From positions 1 through 17,714 of the forward strand of contig UQRU01000040.1 of NCBI GenBank assembly GCA_900543475.1: a stretch of 17,714 nucleotides of DNA, written 5' to 3'. Origin of the DNA: an uncultured Eubacteriales bacterium. Its GTDB lineage: Bacteria > Bacillota > Clostridia > Christensenellales > CAG-138. Under the pieces are notes generated by a model. That model did not search any database. It was not told the DNA's origin and saw only the letters and a program-made list of their open reading frames with translations. Shown in pieces: positions 7,694 to 15,490 of the stretch; the first letter of the stretch is position 1; every line of letters starts with the position of its first letter. The translations under genes and the position numbers were made by a program.

Positions 7694-7722
7694 TTGCAAG
7701 CATACCCCAGTTATTGTATAAT
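7694..7722 (+). promoter_or_regulatory. Sigma-A-type promoter upstream of zapA
   Basis: TTGCAA at 7694-7699, a 17-nt spacer and a perfect TATAAT at 7717-7722, in a conspicuously AT-rich stretch of otherwise GC-rich DNA. Transcription would start near 7730, about 55 nt before the zapA ATG. Confidence 0.8.
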
Positions 7723-7784
7723 AAATTTGCAAAGATACAAAATATATGAAACCCTTCAATATTATAGGGGATTGGGGACGTATT

Positions 7785-8099
7785 ATGGACAAGACCCATA
7801 CCACGGTGCATGTGGCCGGGCAGGATTTCCGCCTTTCCGGCACGGATAGCGAAGCCTACATCCGGCAGATCGCAGACTATGTCAACCAAAAAATCGACGA
7901 GGTGCAGCGGGCCTATCCCACCCTGAGCACCGGCAATTGTGTGATCCTGGCAGCGTTGAACCTTTCCGATGAACTGCATAAGCTGCGGGAGGATTATAAT
8001 GCCTTGGATTCCCGCATCAGCGAGCTAAGGGAAATGCCCAGGCAGACCGCGCCGGTGAAGCGTCCCTTTGAGGGGAGCAAAACCCTGCAAACCAAGTAA
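7785..8099 (+). CDS. zapA: Cell division protein ZapA
   Basis: Small cytoplasmic FtsZ-ring-associated protein that bundles FtsZ filaments and stabilises the division ring. The 104-residue product has the ZapA order: a short beta strand segment (TTVHVAGQDFRLSG), then SEAYIRQIADYVNQKIDEV, then a long helix from about residue 46 (NCVILAALNLSDELHKLRED) that would form the dimer coiled coil. The start is ATG 7785: it matches the family N-terminus (MDKTHTTV) and lies behind a G-rich stretch. The upstream in-frame ATG at 7746 would add 13 residues without a ribosome-binding site. It has its own promoter and a terminator directly behind. zapA followed by a U32 gene and mutS2 is a recurring order in Clostridia. 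Confidence 0.93.
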   Translation: MDKTHTTVHVAGQDFRLSGTDSEAYIRQIADYVNQKIDEVQRAYPTLSTGNCVILAALNLSDELHKLREDYNALDSRISELREMPRQTAPVKRPFEGSKTLQTK

Positions 8100-8116
8100 A
8101 TTGCTGAATTTGCCCC

Positions 8117-8152
8117 ACGGCCCGGGACGCAATGCCCCGGCGCCGTTTTTTT
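8117..8152 (+). terminator. Rho-independent terminator after zapA
   Basis: Inverted repeat ACGGCCCGGG ... CCCGGCGCCGT, a GC-rich stem with one bulge and a loop of about 9 nt, followed by seven Ts. It ends the zapA transcript. The next gene starts only 22 nt after the T-run. Confidence 0.8.
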
Positions 8153-8174
8153 AACGAAAAAACAGGAGGCCCCT

Positions 8175-10283
8175 ATGCGACTTCTATCCCCGGCCGGCAG
8201 CCCCGAAAGCCTGCTGGCGGCCCTCAAAAGCGGCGCGGACGGCGTATACTTTGGCGGCGCGGCCTTCAACGCCCGGCGGGGGGCTGCAAATTTTTCCGAC
8301 GCCGAAATGGAAAAGGCCCTGGACCTGTGCCACCTTTACGGGGCTAAGGCGTTTATCACCATGAATACCCTGCTTACGGACCGGGAGCTGCCCGAGGCCA
8401 TGGCCTATGCCAGGTTTTTGTACCGGGCCGGGGCGGATGCCTTGATCGTATGCGATATGGGGCTGATCCAAGGGCTCCGGCGGGAGCTGCCCGACCTGCC
8501 CCTCCACGGCAGCACCCAGCTGGGCATCGGGGATATCCCTGGGGCCAGACTATTGCAAAGGCTGGGGTTTTCCTGCGGGGTGCTGGCCCGGGAAACGTCC
8601 CTTTCATCCATTGCCGCCATCAGGCGGGCGGTGGATCTGCCCCTGGAGGCCTTTGTCCACGGGGCCCTGTGCATGAGCTTTTCCGGCGCCTGTTTGTATT
8701 CTTCCATGGCGGGGGAGCGCAGCGGCAACCGGGGCACCTGCGCCCAGCCCTGTAGAAAGCCCTGCGCCCTGAACCGGCGGCCGGGGGAAGGGGACTATGC
8801 CCTGAGCTTGAGCGACTTGTGTATGCTGGAGCACCTGGGGGATCTGGAAAAGGCCGGGGTCAGCTGGCTGAAGATCGAAGGCCGCATGAAGCGGCCCGCC
8901 TATGTGGCCGGGGTGACGGCGGCGTATCGGGCGGCCCTGGACGGGGCTGGGCCGGCGGAATTGGCAGAACACCGGGAACGGCTGCTGGCTCTGTTCGACC
9001 GGGGCGGGGGCCGCACGGGATACTTTTATGGAGATGACGGGATCATGGGTTGCGTGGCCCATGGAGACCCCCCTGCCGCCCTGGTGCGGCAAATGGAGCA
9101 GGCCCTTCAGGCGACGGACCGGCGCCTGCCGGTGCAGGTAGGCCTTACGGTGCGGCAAGGGGAGGCGTCGAAGTTACGCCTATCCCTGGACGAAGGGATA
9201 CGAAGCCGGTTCCCGGGGCCAGGGGAGGTTACGGCCATGGGGCCGGCGCCTGCCCAGGCCAATAAACCCCAAGACCCCCAACGGTATCTGGCCCAGGGGG
9301 AAAAGCTGGGCGGCACCCCCTTCGTCAGCCAAGGGGGAGAGATACAGGGGGACGCTTGGGCCTTCTTGCCGGTGCGGGAGATCAACGAATTGCGCCGCCA
9401 GGCTGTGGAAGCCCTGGAAGCCTCTTTGCGCCTTCGCAGGCAGCTGCCGGCGCCCGCCGGGCGTCCGACCTGCCCCGCCGCCCCCTTTACAGGGGAGACC
9501 GGCATCCTGGCGGCGGTGCGCACCCAGGCCCAGGCCCGGGCTGCCGCCCAGGCGGGAGCGGATATGGTAGCCCTGGAGGCGGGGCTAGGGGCGGAACAGG
9601 CCCTTGCAGCGTTGCAGCCCCTGCGGGAGACCTGTAAGCTGCTCATATGCCTGCCCGGCGCATCGGTGCAGGGCCGGGAGACGGAACGGCTGGCGGCGCT
9701 GTTGCAAAGCCCCCTGCTGGACGGAGCCCTGGCGGGCAACCTGGGACAGATCGAGCTGATGGAGGGCCTTCCCCTTCGCATTGCCGGGCCTCAGCTGGGG
9801 GCCTTCAACCGGGAGGGGGTCCAGGCCCTCAAGGCGCTGGGCTTTCACCGGGTGGTGCTTTCCTTGGAACTGACAAAGGCGCAAATGCGTGATATACTGG
9901 CAGTGGAGGCTGCGGGGGTCAGCGGTTATGGCCGTGCCCAGCTGATGCAGCTGTTTCATTGTCCCATCCGGGAGCAGGTGGGCTGCAAGGCCTGCCCGGG
10001 GGACGGGGCCTATATAGAGGACGGGGAGGGACGCAGGTTCCCCTTATCCAGCCTGAAGGGGGCGGATGGCTGCCTGGTGCGGCTGCTGAATTGCCTGCCC
10101 ACGGACGTGCTGGATCTGGTGGGCCAACTGCCCAAGCCGGATACCCTCCACCTGGCCTTTTACGAGGAAAGCCCGGAACAGGCGGCCGCTCTGGTACGGC
10201 GGGCCAAAGCCGCCCTGGCGGGGGCGGCCCTGCCCCAGCCCCAGGGCTGCACCCGGGGACATTGGAACCGGGCGGTAGATTAA
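8175..10283 (+). CDS. U32 family protein with DUF3656 domain (RlhA-like)
   Basis: Member of the U32 'peptidase/collagenase' family. Several bacterial members (RlhA, TrhP) are RNA hydroxylation factors acting on 23S rRNA or tRNA. The N-terminal U32 domain starts at once with LLSPAGSPESLLAAL and GADGVYFGG. The U32 signature is at residues 158-177 (EAF..GALC.....GAC...S). Four cysteines (166, 173, 189, 193) are spaced as expected for the family's metal or Fe-S site. After about residue 290 comes a divergent region matching the DUF3656 insertion of RlhA-like proteins, then a second TIM-barrel-like part with further cysteines (CPIREQVGCKAC) near residue 595. The length of 702 is within the long-form range. 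AGGAGG lies 5 nt before the ATG. It probably acts on RNA; true protease activity is doubtful. Confidence 0.88.
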   Translation: MRLLSPAGSPESLLAALKSGADGVYFGGAAFNARRGAANFSDAEMEKALDLCHLYGAKAFITMNTLLTDRELPEAMAYARFLYRAGADALIVCDMGLIQGLRRELPDLPLHGSTQLGIGDIPGARLLQRLGFSCGVLARETSLSSIAAIRRAVDLPLEAFVHGALCMSFSGACLYSSMAGERSGNRGTCAQPCRKPCALNRRPGEGDYALSLSDLCMLEHLGDLEKAGVSWLKIEGRMKRPAYVAGVTAAYRAALDGAGPAELAEHRERLLALFDRGGGRTGYFYGDDGIMGCVAHGDPPAALVRQMEQALQATDRRLPVQVGLTVRQGEASKLRLSLDEGIRSRFPGPGEVTAMGPAPAQANKPQDPQRYLAQGEKLGGTPFVSQGGEIQGDAWAFLPVREINELRRQAVEALEASLRLRRQLPAPAGRPTCPAAPFTGETGILAAVRTQAQARAAAQAGADMVALEAGLGAEQALAALQPLRETCKLLICLPGASVQGRETERLAALLQSPLLDGALAGNLGQIELMEGLPLRIAGPQLGAFNREGVQALKALGFHRVVLSLELTKAQMRDILAVEAAGVSGYGRAQLMQLFHCPIREQVGCKACPGDGAYIEDGEGRRFPLSSLKGADGCLVRLLNCLPTDVLDLVGQLPKPDTLHLAFYEESPEQAAALVRRAKAALAGAALPQPQGCTRGHWNRAVD

Positions 10284-10304
10284 ACGAGAGATAGGAAGGC
10301 GTCT

Positions 10305-12656
10305 ATGCTGGAAAAGGTATTAAAGACCCTGGAATATGATAAGATCCGGGCCATGGTGGCGGAGCGGACCCAGTGCTGCACCGGCCGGGAATTGGCGGAG
10401 GCCATGGAGCCGGTGTTTACCAATGGGGAGGCGGCCAGCCAAATGGCCCTGACCGCAGAGGCGGAAAAGCTGCTGATCCGCACGGGCCGCAGCCCGGCGG
10501 AAGGGTTCCCGGATATGCGGGGGTGCCTAAAGCGGGTCCACGCGGCCCTGTACCTTTCCCCGGGGGAGCTATTGGGCGTCGCAAGGTGCCTGAAGGCCAT
10601 CCGCCTGTGCAAGGAGGCGTTGGAGTCCGCCGAGGACTGCCCCCTGTTGGGGAATTTGGCCCAATGGCTCCAGGCCCATAGGAGCATCGAGGAGGAGATC
10701 GGCCGGTGTATCGCCGGGGAGGAGGAGATCAGCGACGGGGCGTCCCCGGCCCTGCTGCGGATCCGGCGGAGCATGCGCATCGCCAACGACCGGGTGCGGG
10801 AACGGCTGGGGAATATGATCCGTTCCGCCACCTTCCAGAAGTATTTGCAGGAGCCCCTGGTCACCATCCGCAACGGCCGCTTCGTGCTGCCTGTGAAACA
10901 GGAATACCGGCAAAACGTCCCCGGCCTGATCCACGATCAGTCCGGCAGCGGGGCCACCCTGTTCATCGAGCCCACGGCGGTGGTGGAGCTGGGCAACGAA
11001 TATAAAAAGCTCCTGGGGGAGGAGGAGGAGGAGATCCAGCGGATCCTCTCGGAGCTCACCGCCCTTTGCGCCCCCTATAGCCAGGATATCCTGGAGGGGC
11101 TTGGGATATTGGGCCAGGTGGATCTGGCCTTTGCCAAGGCCCGGTTAGGCCGGGAAATGGAAGGCGTACAGCCGGAAATGGACCAGCAGGGCTTTTTGCG
11201 CATCATCAAGGGCCGCCATCCCCTGATCCCTAAAGAGCAGGTGGTGCCCATCGACGTATGGCTGGGGGAGGAATTTACCACCCTGATCATCACCGGCCCC
11301 AATACCGGCGGCAAGACCGTTACCCTAAAGACCGTGGGGCTTTTCGCCCTCATGGCCCAGAGCGGGCTGTTCATCCCCGCCCAGACCGGCAGCCGGCTGC
11401 CGGTGTTCCAGGCGGTGTACGGGGACATCGGGGACGAGCAGAGCATCGAGCAGAGCCTGTCCACCTTTTCCAGCCACATGACCAACATCGTGGAGATCCT
11501 CAAGCAGGCGGACGCGGGGTCGTTGGTACTGCTGGATGAGCTGGGGGCGGGCACGGACCCGGTGGAGGGCGCGGCCCTGGCCATGAGCATCCTGGAAGAG
11601 CTCCACAGCCGGGGCTGCCGCACCGTGGCCACCACCCACTATAGCGAAATCAAGGCCTTTGCCCTGACCCGGGCGGGCATGGAAAACGCCTCCATGGAGT
11701 TTGACGTGGACCGGCTGTGCCCCACCTACCGGTTGTTCATCGGCATCCCGGGCAAGTCCAACGCCTTTGAGATCTCAAAGCGCTTGGGCATGGAGGAGCG
11801 GTTGATCGAAAAGGCCCGGGAATATCTGAAAAACGAGGACGTAAAATTTGAGGACGTGATCTCCGGGGCGGAGGCCCAGCGCCGCCAGGCGGAGGAGGAG
11901 CGGCGGTTGGCCGCGGCGGAGCGGGACGCCACCGCCAAGCTGCGGGAAGAAATGGAAAAGCAGCGGGCCAGGCTGGAAGGGGAGCGGGAAACGCTACGGG
12001 CCAAGGCCCGGGAGGATTCCCGCCGGCTGGTGAACGAGACCCGGGAGGAGATGGAAAAGCTGGTGGCGGCCATTCGCGCCATACCGGGGCTGGACCAGCG
12101 GGCGGCGGACCGGGTGATCCAGCGATCCCGGGACGCTTTGCGCAAGCGGGAAGCGGATCTAGCGGAGCCCCTGGAAAAGAAATCCCAGGACCCTGGGGCG
12201 GCCCCCAAGCAGGTGCGGCCCGGGGAAACGGTACGCATCCTTTCCCTGGACCAGAAGGCCACGGTTTTGAGCCCTGCGGACGCCAAGGGGGACGTGCAGG
12301 TCCAGGCGGGCATCATGAAGCTGACGGTGAAGCTAAAGGACCTGCGGCTGATACAGGATACCGCCCCCACCAAGGGGGTGGGCAAGGTGCAGCTGGATAC
12401 CCAGCGGCAAGGCGGCCTGGAATTGGATGTGCGGGGCAAGCTGGTGGACGAGGCCATCCTGGAGGTGGACCGCTACATCGACAATTGTCTGATGAGCGGC
12501 CTGGACCAGGTGAGCATCATCCACGGCAAAGGCACCGGGGCCCTTCGGGCGGGTATCCAGGATTATCTGAAACGGGATAAACGGGTAAAATCCTACCGTA
12601 TGGGCGCTTATGGAGAGGGAGACGCCGGGGTGACGGTGGTCACCTTGAAGAAATAA
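10305..12656 (+). CDS. mutS2: MutS2 ATPase/endonuclease (ribosome-collision factor)
   Basis: MutS2 family protein, 783 residues, the usual length. It lacks the mismatch-recognition domain of MutS. In order: an N-terminal lever/clamp region; the ABC-type ATPase with Walker A GPNTGGKT at residues 331-338 and Walker B LVLLDELGAGTD near 407-418; a charged coiled coil at about 520-600 (runs of Glu, Arg, Ala); a KOW-like segment around 640-690; and a C-terminal Smr nuclease domain from residue 707 (LDVRG, HGKGTG). In Bacillus subtilis MutS2 recognises collided ribosomes and splits or cleaves them; older work assigned it an anti-recombination role. A Shine-Dalgarno AGGAAGG precedes the ATG. It lies 21 nt after the U32 gene, so the two are likely co-transcribed. 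Confidence 0.96.
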   Translation: MLEKVLKTLEYDKIRAMVAERTQCCTGRELAEAMEPVFTNGEAASQMALTAEAEKLLIRTGRSPAEGFPDMRGCLKRVHAALYLSPGELLGVARCLKAIRLCKEALESAEDCPLLGNLAQWLQAHRSIEEEIGRCIAGEEEISDGASPALLRIRRSMRIANDRVRERLGNMIRSATFQKYLQEPLVTIRNGRFVLPVKQEYRQNVPGLIHDQSGSGATLFIEPTAVVELGNEYKKLLGEEEEEIQRILSELTALCAPYSQDILEGLGILGQVDLAFAKARLGREMEGVQPEMDQQGFLRIIKGRHPLIPKEQVVPIDVWLGEEFTTLIITGPNTGGKTVTLKTVGLFALMAQSGLFIPAQTGSRLPVFQAVYGDIGDEQSIEQSLSTFSSHMTNIVEILKQADAGSLVLLDELGAGTDPVEGAALAMSILEELHSRGCRTVATTHYSEIKAFALTRAGMENASMEFDVDRLCPTYRLFIGIPGKSNAFEISKRLGMEERLIEKAREYLKNEDVKFEDVISGAEAQRRQAEEERRLAAAERDATAKLREEMEKQRARLEGERETLRAKAREDSRRLVNETREEMEKLVAAIRAIPGLDQRAADRVIQRSRDALRKREADLAEPLEKKSQDPGAAPKQVRPGETVRILSLDQKATVLSPADAKGDVQVQAGIMKLTVKLKDLRLIQDTAPTKGVGKVQLDTQRQGGLELDVRGKLVDEAILEVDRYIDNCLMSGLDQVSIIHGKGTGALRAGIQDYLKRDKRVKSYRMGAYGEGDAGVTVVTLKK

Positions 12657-12736
12657 AGGGAAAATCGGGGTTTTGTGAGGAATTTTCGATTGTTTACACC
12701 CCGTTCATACAACGAAGGGACAAGGATGGTATCATT

Positions 12737-13189
12737 ATGACAAAACGGGCCGTTTCCGCCTGCCTATTGGGTAAGCCCTGCCGCTACGACGGAGGCAGCA
12801 AGCCCCATGCAACCGTAGCCCAAAGCCTGGGGGACGCCCTGCCCGTCTGCCCCGAATGCCTGGGAGGCTTGCCCATTCCCCGGGCGCCCAGCGAGATCCA
12901 AGGGGGCGATGGGACGGACGTATTAGCGGGCCGGGCCCGGGTGATGAGCCGGGACGGGCAGGATGTGACGGAAGCCTTTGTAAAGGGGGCCAAAGCCGCC
13001 TTGCAGCTTTGCCGGGAAGCCGGCGTACAGGAGGCGGTGCTCAAGGCCCGCAGCCCTTCCTGCGGGGTAGGCGCCATCTATGACGGCAGCTTCAGCAGCC
13101 ATTGCCGCCCGGGGGACGGGGTGACGGCCGCCCTGCTCCGGGCCAACGGCATCCGGGTCCGAACGGAAGAAGATCAAATAAGGGAGTAA
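12737..13189 (+). CDS. DUF523 family protein
   Basis: A 150-residue DUF523 protein, a widespread small family of unknown biochemical role. All family marks are present: SACLLG..CRYDG at residues 7-19, VCPECLGGLPIPR at about 37-49, and LKARSPSCGVGAIYDG at about 101-116, followed by GDGVTAALLRANGI. The conserved cysteines suggest a metal or redox site, but that is inference. It lies 80 nt after mutS2 and just 6 nt before the response regulator, so it probably leads the two-component operon. AAGGA lies 10 nt before the ATG. I found no convincing sigma-A promoter in the 80-nt gap. No signal peptide or membrane segment is present. Confidence 0.9.
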   Translation: MTKRAVSACLLGKPCRYDGGSKPHATVAQSLGDALPVCPECLGGLPIPRAPSEIQGGDGTDVLAGRARVMSRDGQDVTEAFVKGAKAALQLCREAGVQEAVLKARSPSCGVGAIYDGSFSSHCRPGDGVTAALLRANGIRVRTEEDQIRE

Positions 13190-13195
13190 GCAGCC

Positions 13196-13876
13196 ATGGA
13201 AAAAAATTCGATCCTGGTCATAGACGATGACCGCAATATCCTGGCCATCATTGAGATGTATCTGCGAAAAGCGGGGTATGAGGTGACCTGCGTGGAACGG
13301 GGGGATGAAGCCCTTCAGGCCTTCCGGCGGGTCCAGCCCGCTTTGGTGGTGCTGGATGTGATGCTGCCCGGCATGGACGGCTGGGAGGTGCTGGATAAGC
13401 TCCGCCAGGAAAGCGACGTGCCGGTGATCATGCTCACCGCCAAAGGGGATACCTTGGACCGGATCCAGGGCCTGGACCTGGGGGCGGACGACTATATCGT
13501 TAAACCCTTCGACGCCAAGGAGCTGTTGGCCCGGATCAAGGCGGTGCTCCGGCGCAGCAGCCTGCCGGAAAACGAAAAGTGCGTGACCTTTGAAGATTTG
13601 GAGATCTCCCTGGATAACTATTCCGTTACCCTGGACGGCAAGCAGATCGAAATGCCCCCCAAGGAGATCGAGCTCCTGTTTTTCCTGGCCTCCCGGGAGG
13701 GCAAGGTGTTTACCCGGGAACAGCTGCTGGAACAGGTGTGGGGCTTCGACTTCTTCGGGGATTCCCGCACCGTGGACGTGCATGTCAAGCGCATCCGGGA
13801 AAAGCTGGGGGAGCGGGACGCCTGGCAGCTAAAGACCGTATGGGGCGTAGGCTATAAATTCGAGGCAAAAAAGTAG
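13196..13876 (+). CDS. OmpR/PhoB-family response regulator
   Basis: DNA-binding transcription regulator controlled by phosphorylation. The 226-residue protein has an N-terminal receiver domain (about 1-120). Its acidic pocket is IDDD near residue 10, the phosphoacceptor is Asp54 in LDVMLPGMDG, the conserved Thr is in MLTAKG, and Lys103 is in IVKPFD. The C-terminal winged helix runs from about 130 to 224, with PPKEIELLFFLAS, VFTREQLLEQVWG, RTVDVHVKRIREKLG and WGVGYKF, the PhoB/WalR pattern. AGGGAG lies upstream of the ATG. It directly abuts the kinase gene (stop codon next to ATG), so the two are a cognate pair. The likely regulon includes its own operon and the HtrA protease, by analogy with CssR or WalR; this is inference. 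Confidence 0.96.
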   Translation: MEKNSILVIDDDRNILAIIEMYLRKAGYEVTCVERGDEALQAFRRVQPALVVLDVMLPGMDGWEVLDKLRQESDVPVIMLTAKGDTLDRIQGLDLGADDYIVKPFDAKELLARIKAVLRRSSLPENEKCVTFEDLEISLDNYSVTLDGKQIEMPPKEIELLFFLASREGKVFTREQLLEQVWGFDFFGDSRTVDVHVKRIREKLGERDAWQLKTVWGVGYKFEAKK

Positions 13877-15490
13877 ATGTTTAAAACCCTGTTTTCCCGT
13901 ATGCTGGCCACCTACCTGTCCGTAACGCTGGGCTTGCTTTTCCTGCTGGGCATTACGGTGGGCAGCATGTTTCAGCAGCAGTATATCGGGGAGAAGGAGG
14001 GCGAACTGCGCCGGGAGGCCGAGGAGATCAATGAGACCGTGGCCAGCCGGTATATGGATGGAAACAAGCGGCCGGTGGCGGAGCAGGAGCTTTTGATCAC
14101 CGCCCGCAAATATGACGCCCTGATCGTGCTGCGCTTTGCCGACGACCAGTTCGGCAAGCGGGCCTTTATGGACGAGACCGCCCAGGATAAATGGGCGGGC
14201 AGCCAGGACCTGGATGTGGAGGCGATGGCGGCGGCCATCCTGTCCGGCCAGGAGGAAGGGGGCATCGTCACCGATATGCTCCGGGACCGGGTGGACTTCC
14301 CGGTGATGACCCTTACCGCCCCGGTAAAGGACGGGGAGGGCAATATCATCGCCGCCCTGTTCCTCCATACGGATATGAGCCGCATCAACGCCTCCATCCG
14401 CCAGGTGTGGATGGACGTGCTGCTCTATTCCTGCGTGGCGGTGCTTACGGCCTTTTTGTCGGTGAGTTACATCACCGGCCGGATCACCAAACCCATCATC
14501 GATATGAACGCCACGGTGCTGCGGTTTTCCAAGGGCGCCTTCAATCTGCGCATCCCAGCCCAGGGCCAGGACGAGGTGGCCCAGCTGGGCAAGAGCTTCA
14601 ACCTGATGGCGGACGCCCTCAACAACCTGGAACAGGCCCGGCGCAGTTTTGTGGCCAACGTGTCCCATGAGCTTCGGTCCCCCCTGACCTCCATGCGGGG
14701 CTTCCTGGAAGCCATGCAGGACGGCACCATCCCCCAGGAGGAGGCGCCAAAATATTTGGCCATCGTCATCGATGAAAACAAGCGCATGACCGCCATGGTG
14801 AACGATCTGCTGGATCTGGCCCGGATCGAATCCGGCCAGACGGTGGTCCATATGGGCCCCTTCGATATCAACGAACTCATCGCCCGTACTCTGCTCACCT
14901 TTGAGGCCCGCATCGATGCGGCCAAGATCGAAGTGGAGCTTGACTTTTCCGAGGAACACTGCTATGTTGAAGCGGATGCGGATCAAATCGCCCAGGTGCT
15001 CCGGAACTTGATCGATAACGCCATCAAGTTTACCCCTGGAGGCGGCAAGCTGCGGCTTTCTACGGAGCCGGAGCGCAAGCTGGTCTGGGTCCGGGTATCG
15101 GACAGCGGCAAGGGAGTGGCCCAGGAGGATATCCCCTATCTGTTCGATCGGTTCTATAAGGCGGAAAAGGCCCATACCCCCGGCAGCCAAAGCGGGACGG
15201 GGTTGGGCTTGTCCATCGTAAAGCGCATCATTGAAGCCCATGGCCAGGACATCAGCGTGGAGAGCCAGCCAGGCCAGGGCACCACCTTTACCTTTACCCT
15301 CAAGCGTACAGAACGGCCTCAGCCCAACGGGAAAGCCTCCCAGCGGCGGGAGCTGGCAAATTCCTTGCATACGGAAAGGAAAACACATGGAAGAGAACAA
15401 CATCAACATGAACCAGGAACCCCAGCAGGAAAACGCCCCTCGGCAGGAAAACGATCCCCAGCAGACGGTGGCCCCCCAGTATCCTCATGA
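13877..15490 (+). CDS. Sensor histidine kinase, membrane-bound (HAMP-HisKA-HATPase)
   Basis: Sensor partner of the adjacent response regulator. Membrane segments lie at about residues 9-31 and 179-199 and bracket an extracytoplasmic sensor region of about 145 residues. A HAMP linker (about 200-250) follows, then HisKA with the phospho-accepting His264 in NVSHELRSPLTS, then the HATPase domain with the N box RNLIDNAIKF (376-385), DSGKGV, and the G2 box GTGLGLSIV. This is the WalK/PhoR-like layout without a PAS domain. The conserved fold ends near residue 477. A hydrophilic, basic tail of about 60 residues remains, and its last 34 codons overlap the start of the protease gene in another frame. 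There is no strong Shine-Dalgarno before the ATG, so translation is probably coupled to the regulator. Confidence 0.95.
   Translation: MFKTLFSRMLATYLSVTLGLLFLLGITVGSMFQQQYIGEKEGELRREAEEINETVASRYMDGNKRPVAEQELLITARKYDALIVLRFADDQFGKRAFMDETAQDKWAGSQDLDVEAMAAAILSGQEEGGIVTDMLRDRVDFPVMTLTAPVKDGEGNIIAALFLHTDMSRINASIRQVWMDVLLYSCVAVLTAFLSVSYITGRITKPIIDMNATVLRFSKGAFNLRIPAQGQDEVAQLGKSFNLMADALNNLEQARRSFVANVSHELRSPLTSMRGFLEAMQDGTIPQEEAPKYLAIVIDENKRMTAMVNDLLDLARIESGQTVVHMGPFDINELIARTLLTFEARIDAAKIEVELDFSEEHCYVEADADQIAQVLRNLIDNAIKFTPGGGKLRLSTEPERKLVWVRVSDSGKGVAQEDIPYLFDRFYKAEKAHTPGSQSGTGLGLSIVKRIIEAHGQDISVESQPGQGTTFTFTLKRTERPQPNGKASQRRELANSLHTERKTHGREQHQHEPGTPAGKRPSAGKRSPADGGPPVSS

Noticed and set aside
8101..8174. 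Small RNA such as 6S RNA near zapA
   Set aside because: The gap is too short and is explained by a terminator plus a ribosome-binding site.
12657..12736. Promoter before the DUF523 gene (TGGTATCAT at 12727-12735, or CATACAAC resembling a sporulation sigma -10)
   Set aside because: The first would start transcription inside the coding region. The second has no matching -35 element. Neither is strong enough to list.
13829..15409. 526-codon open frame on the minus strand
   Set aside because: It lies opposite the histidine kinase, which has full catalytic motifs. The translation has no domain character; long antisense frames are expected in GC-rich coding DNA.
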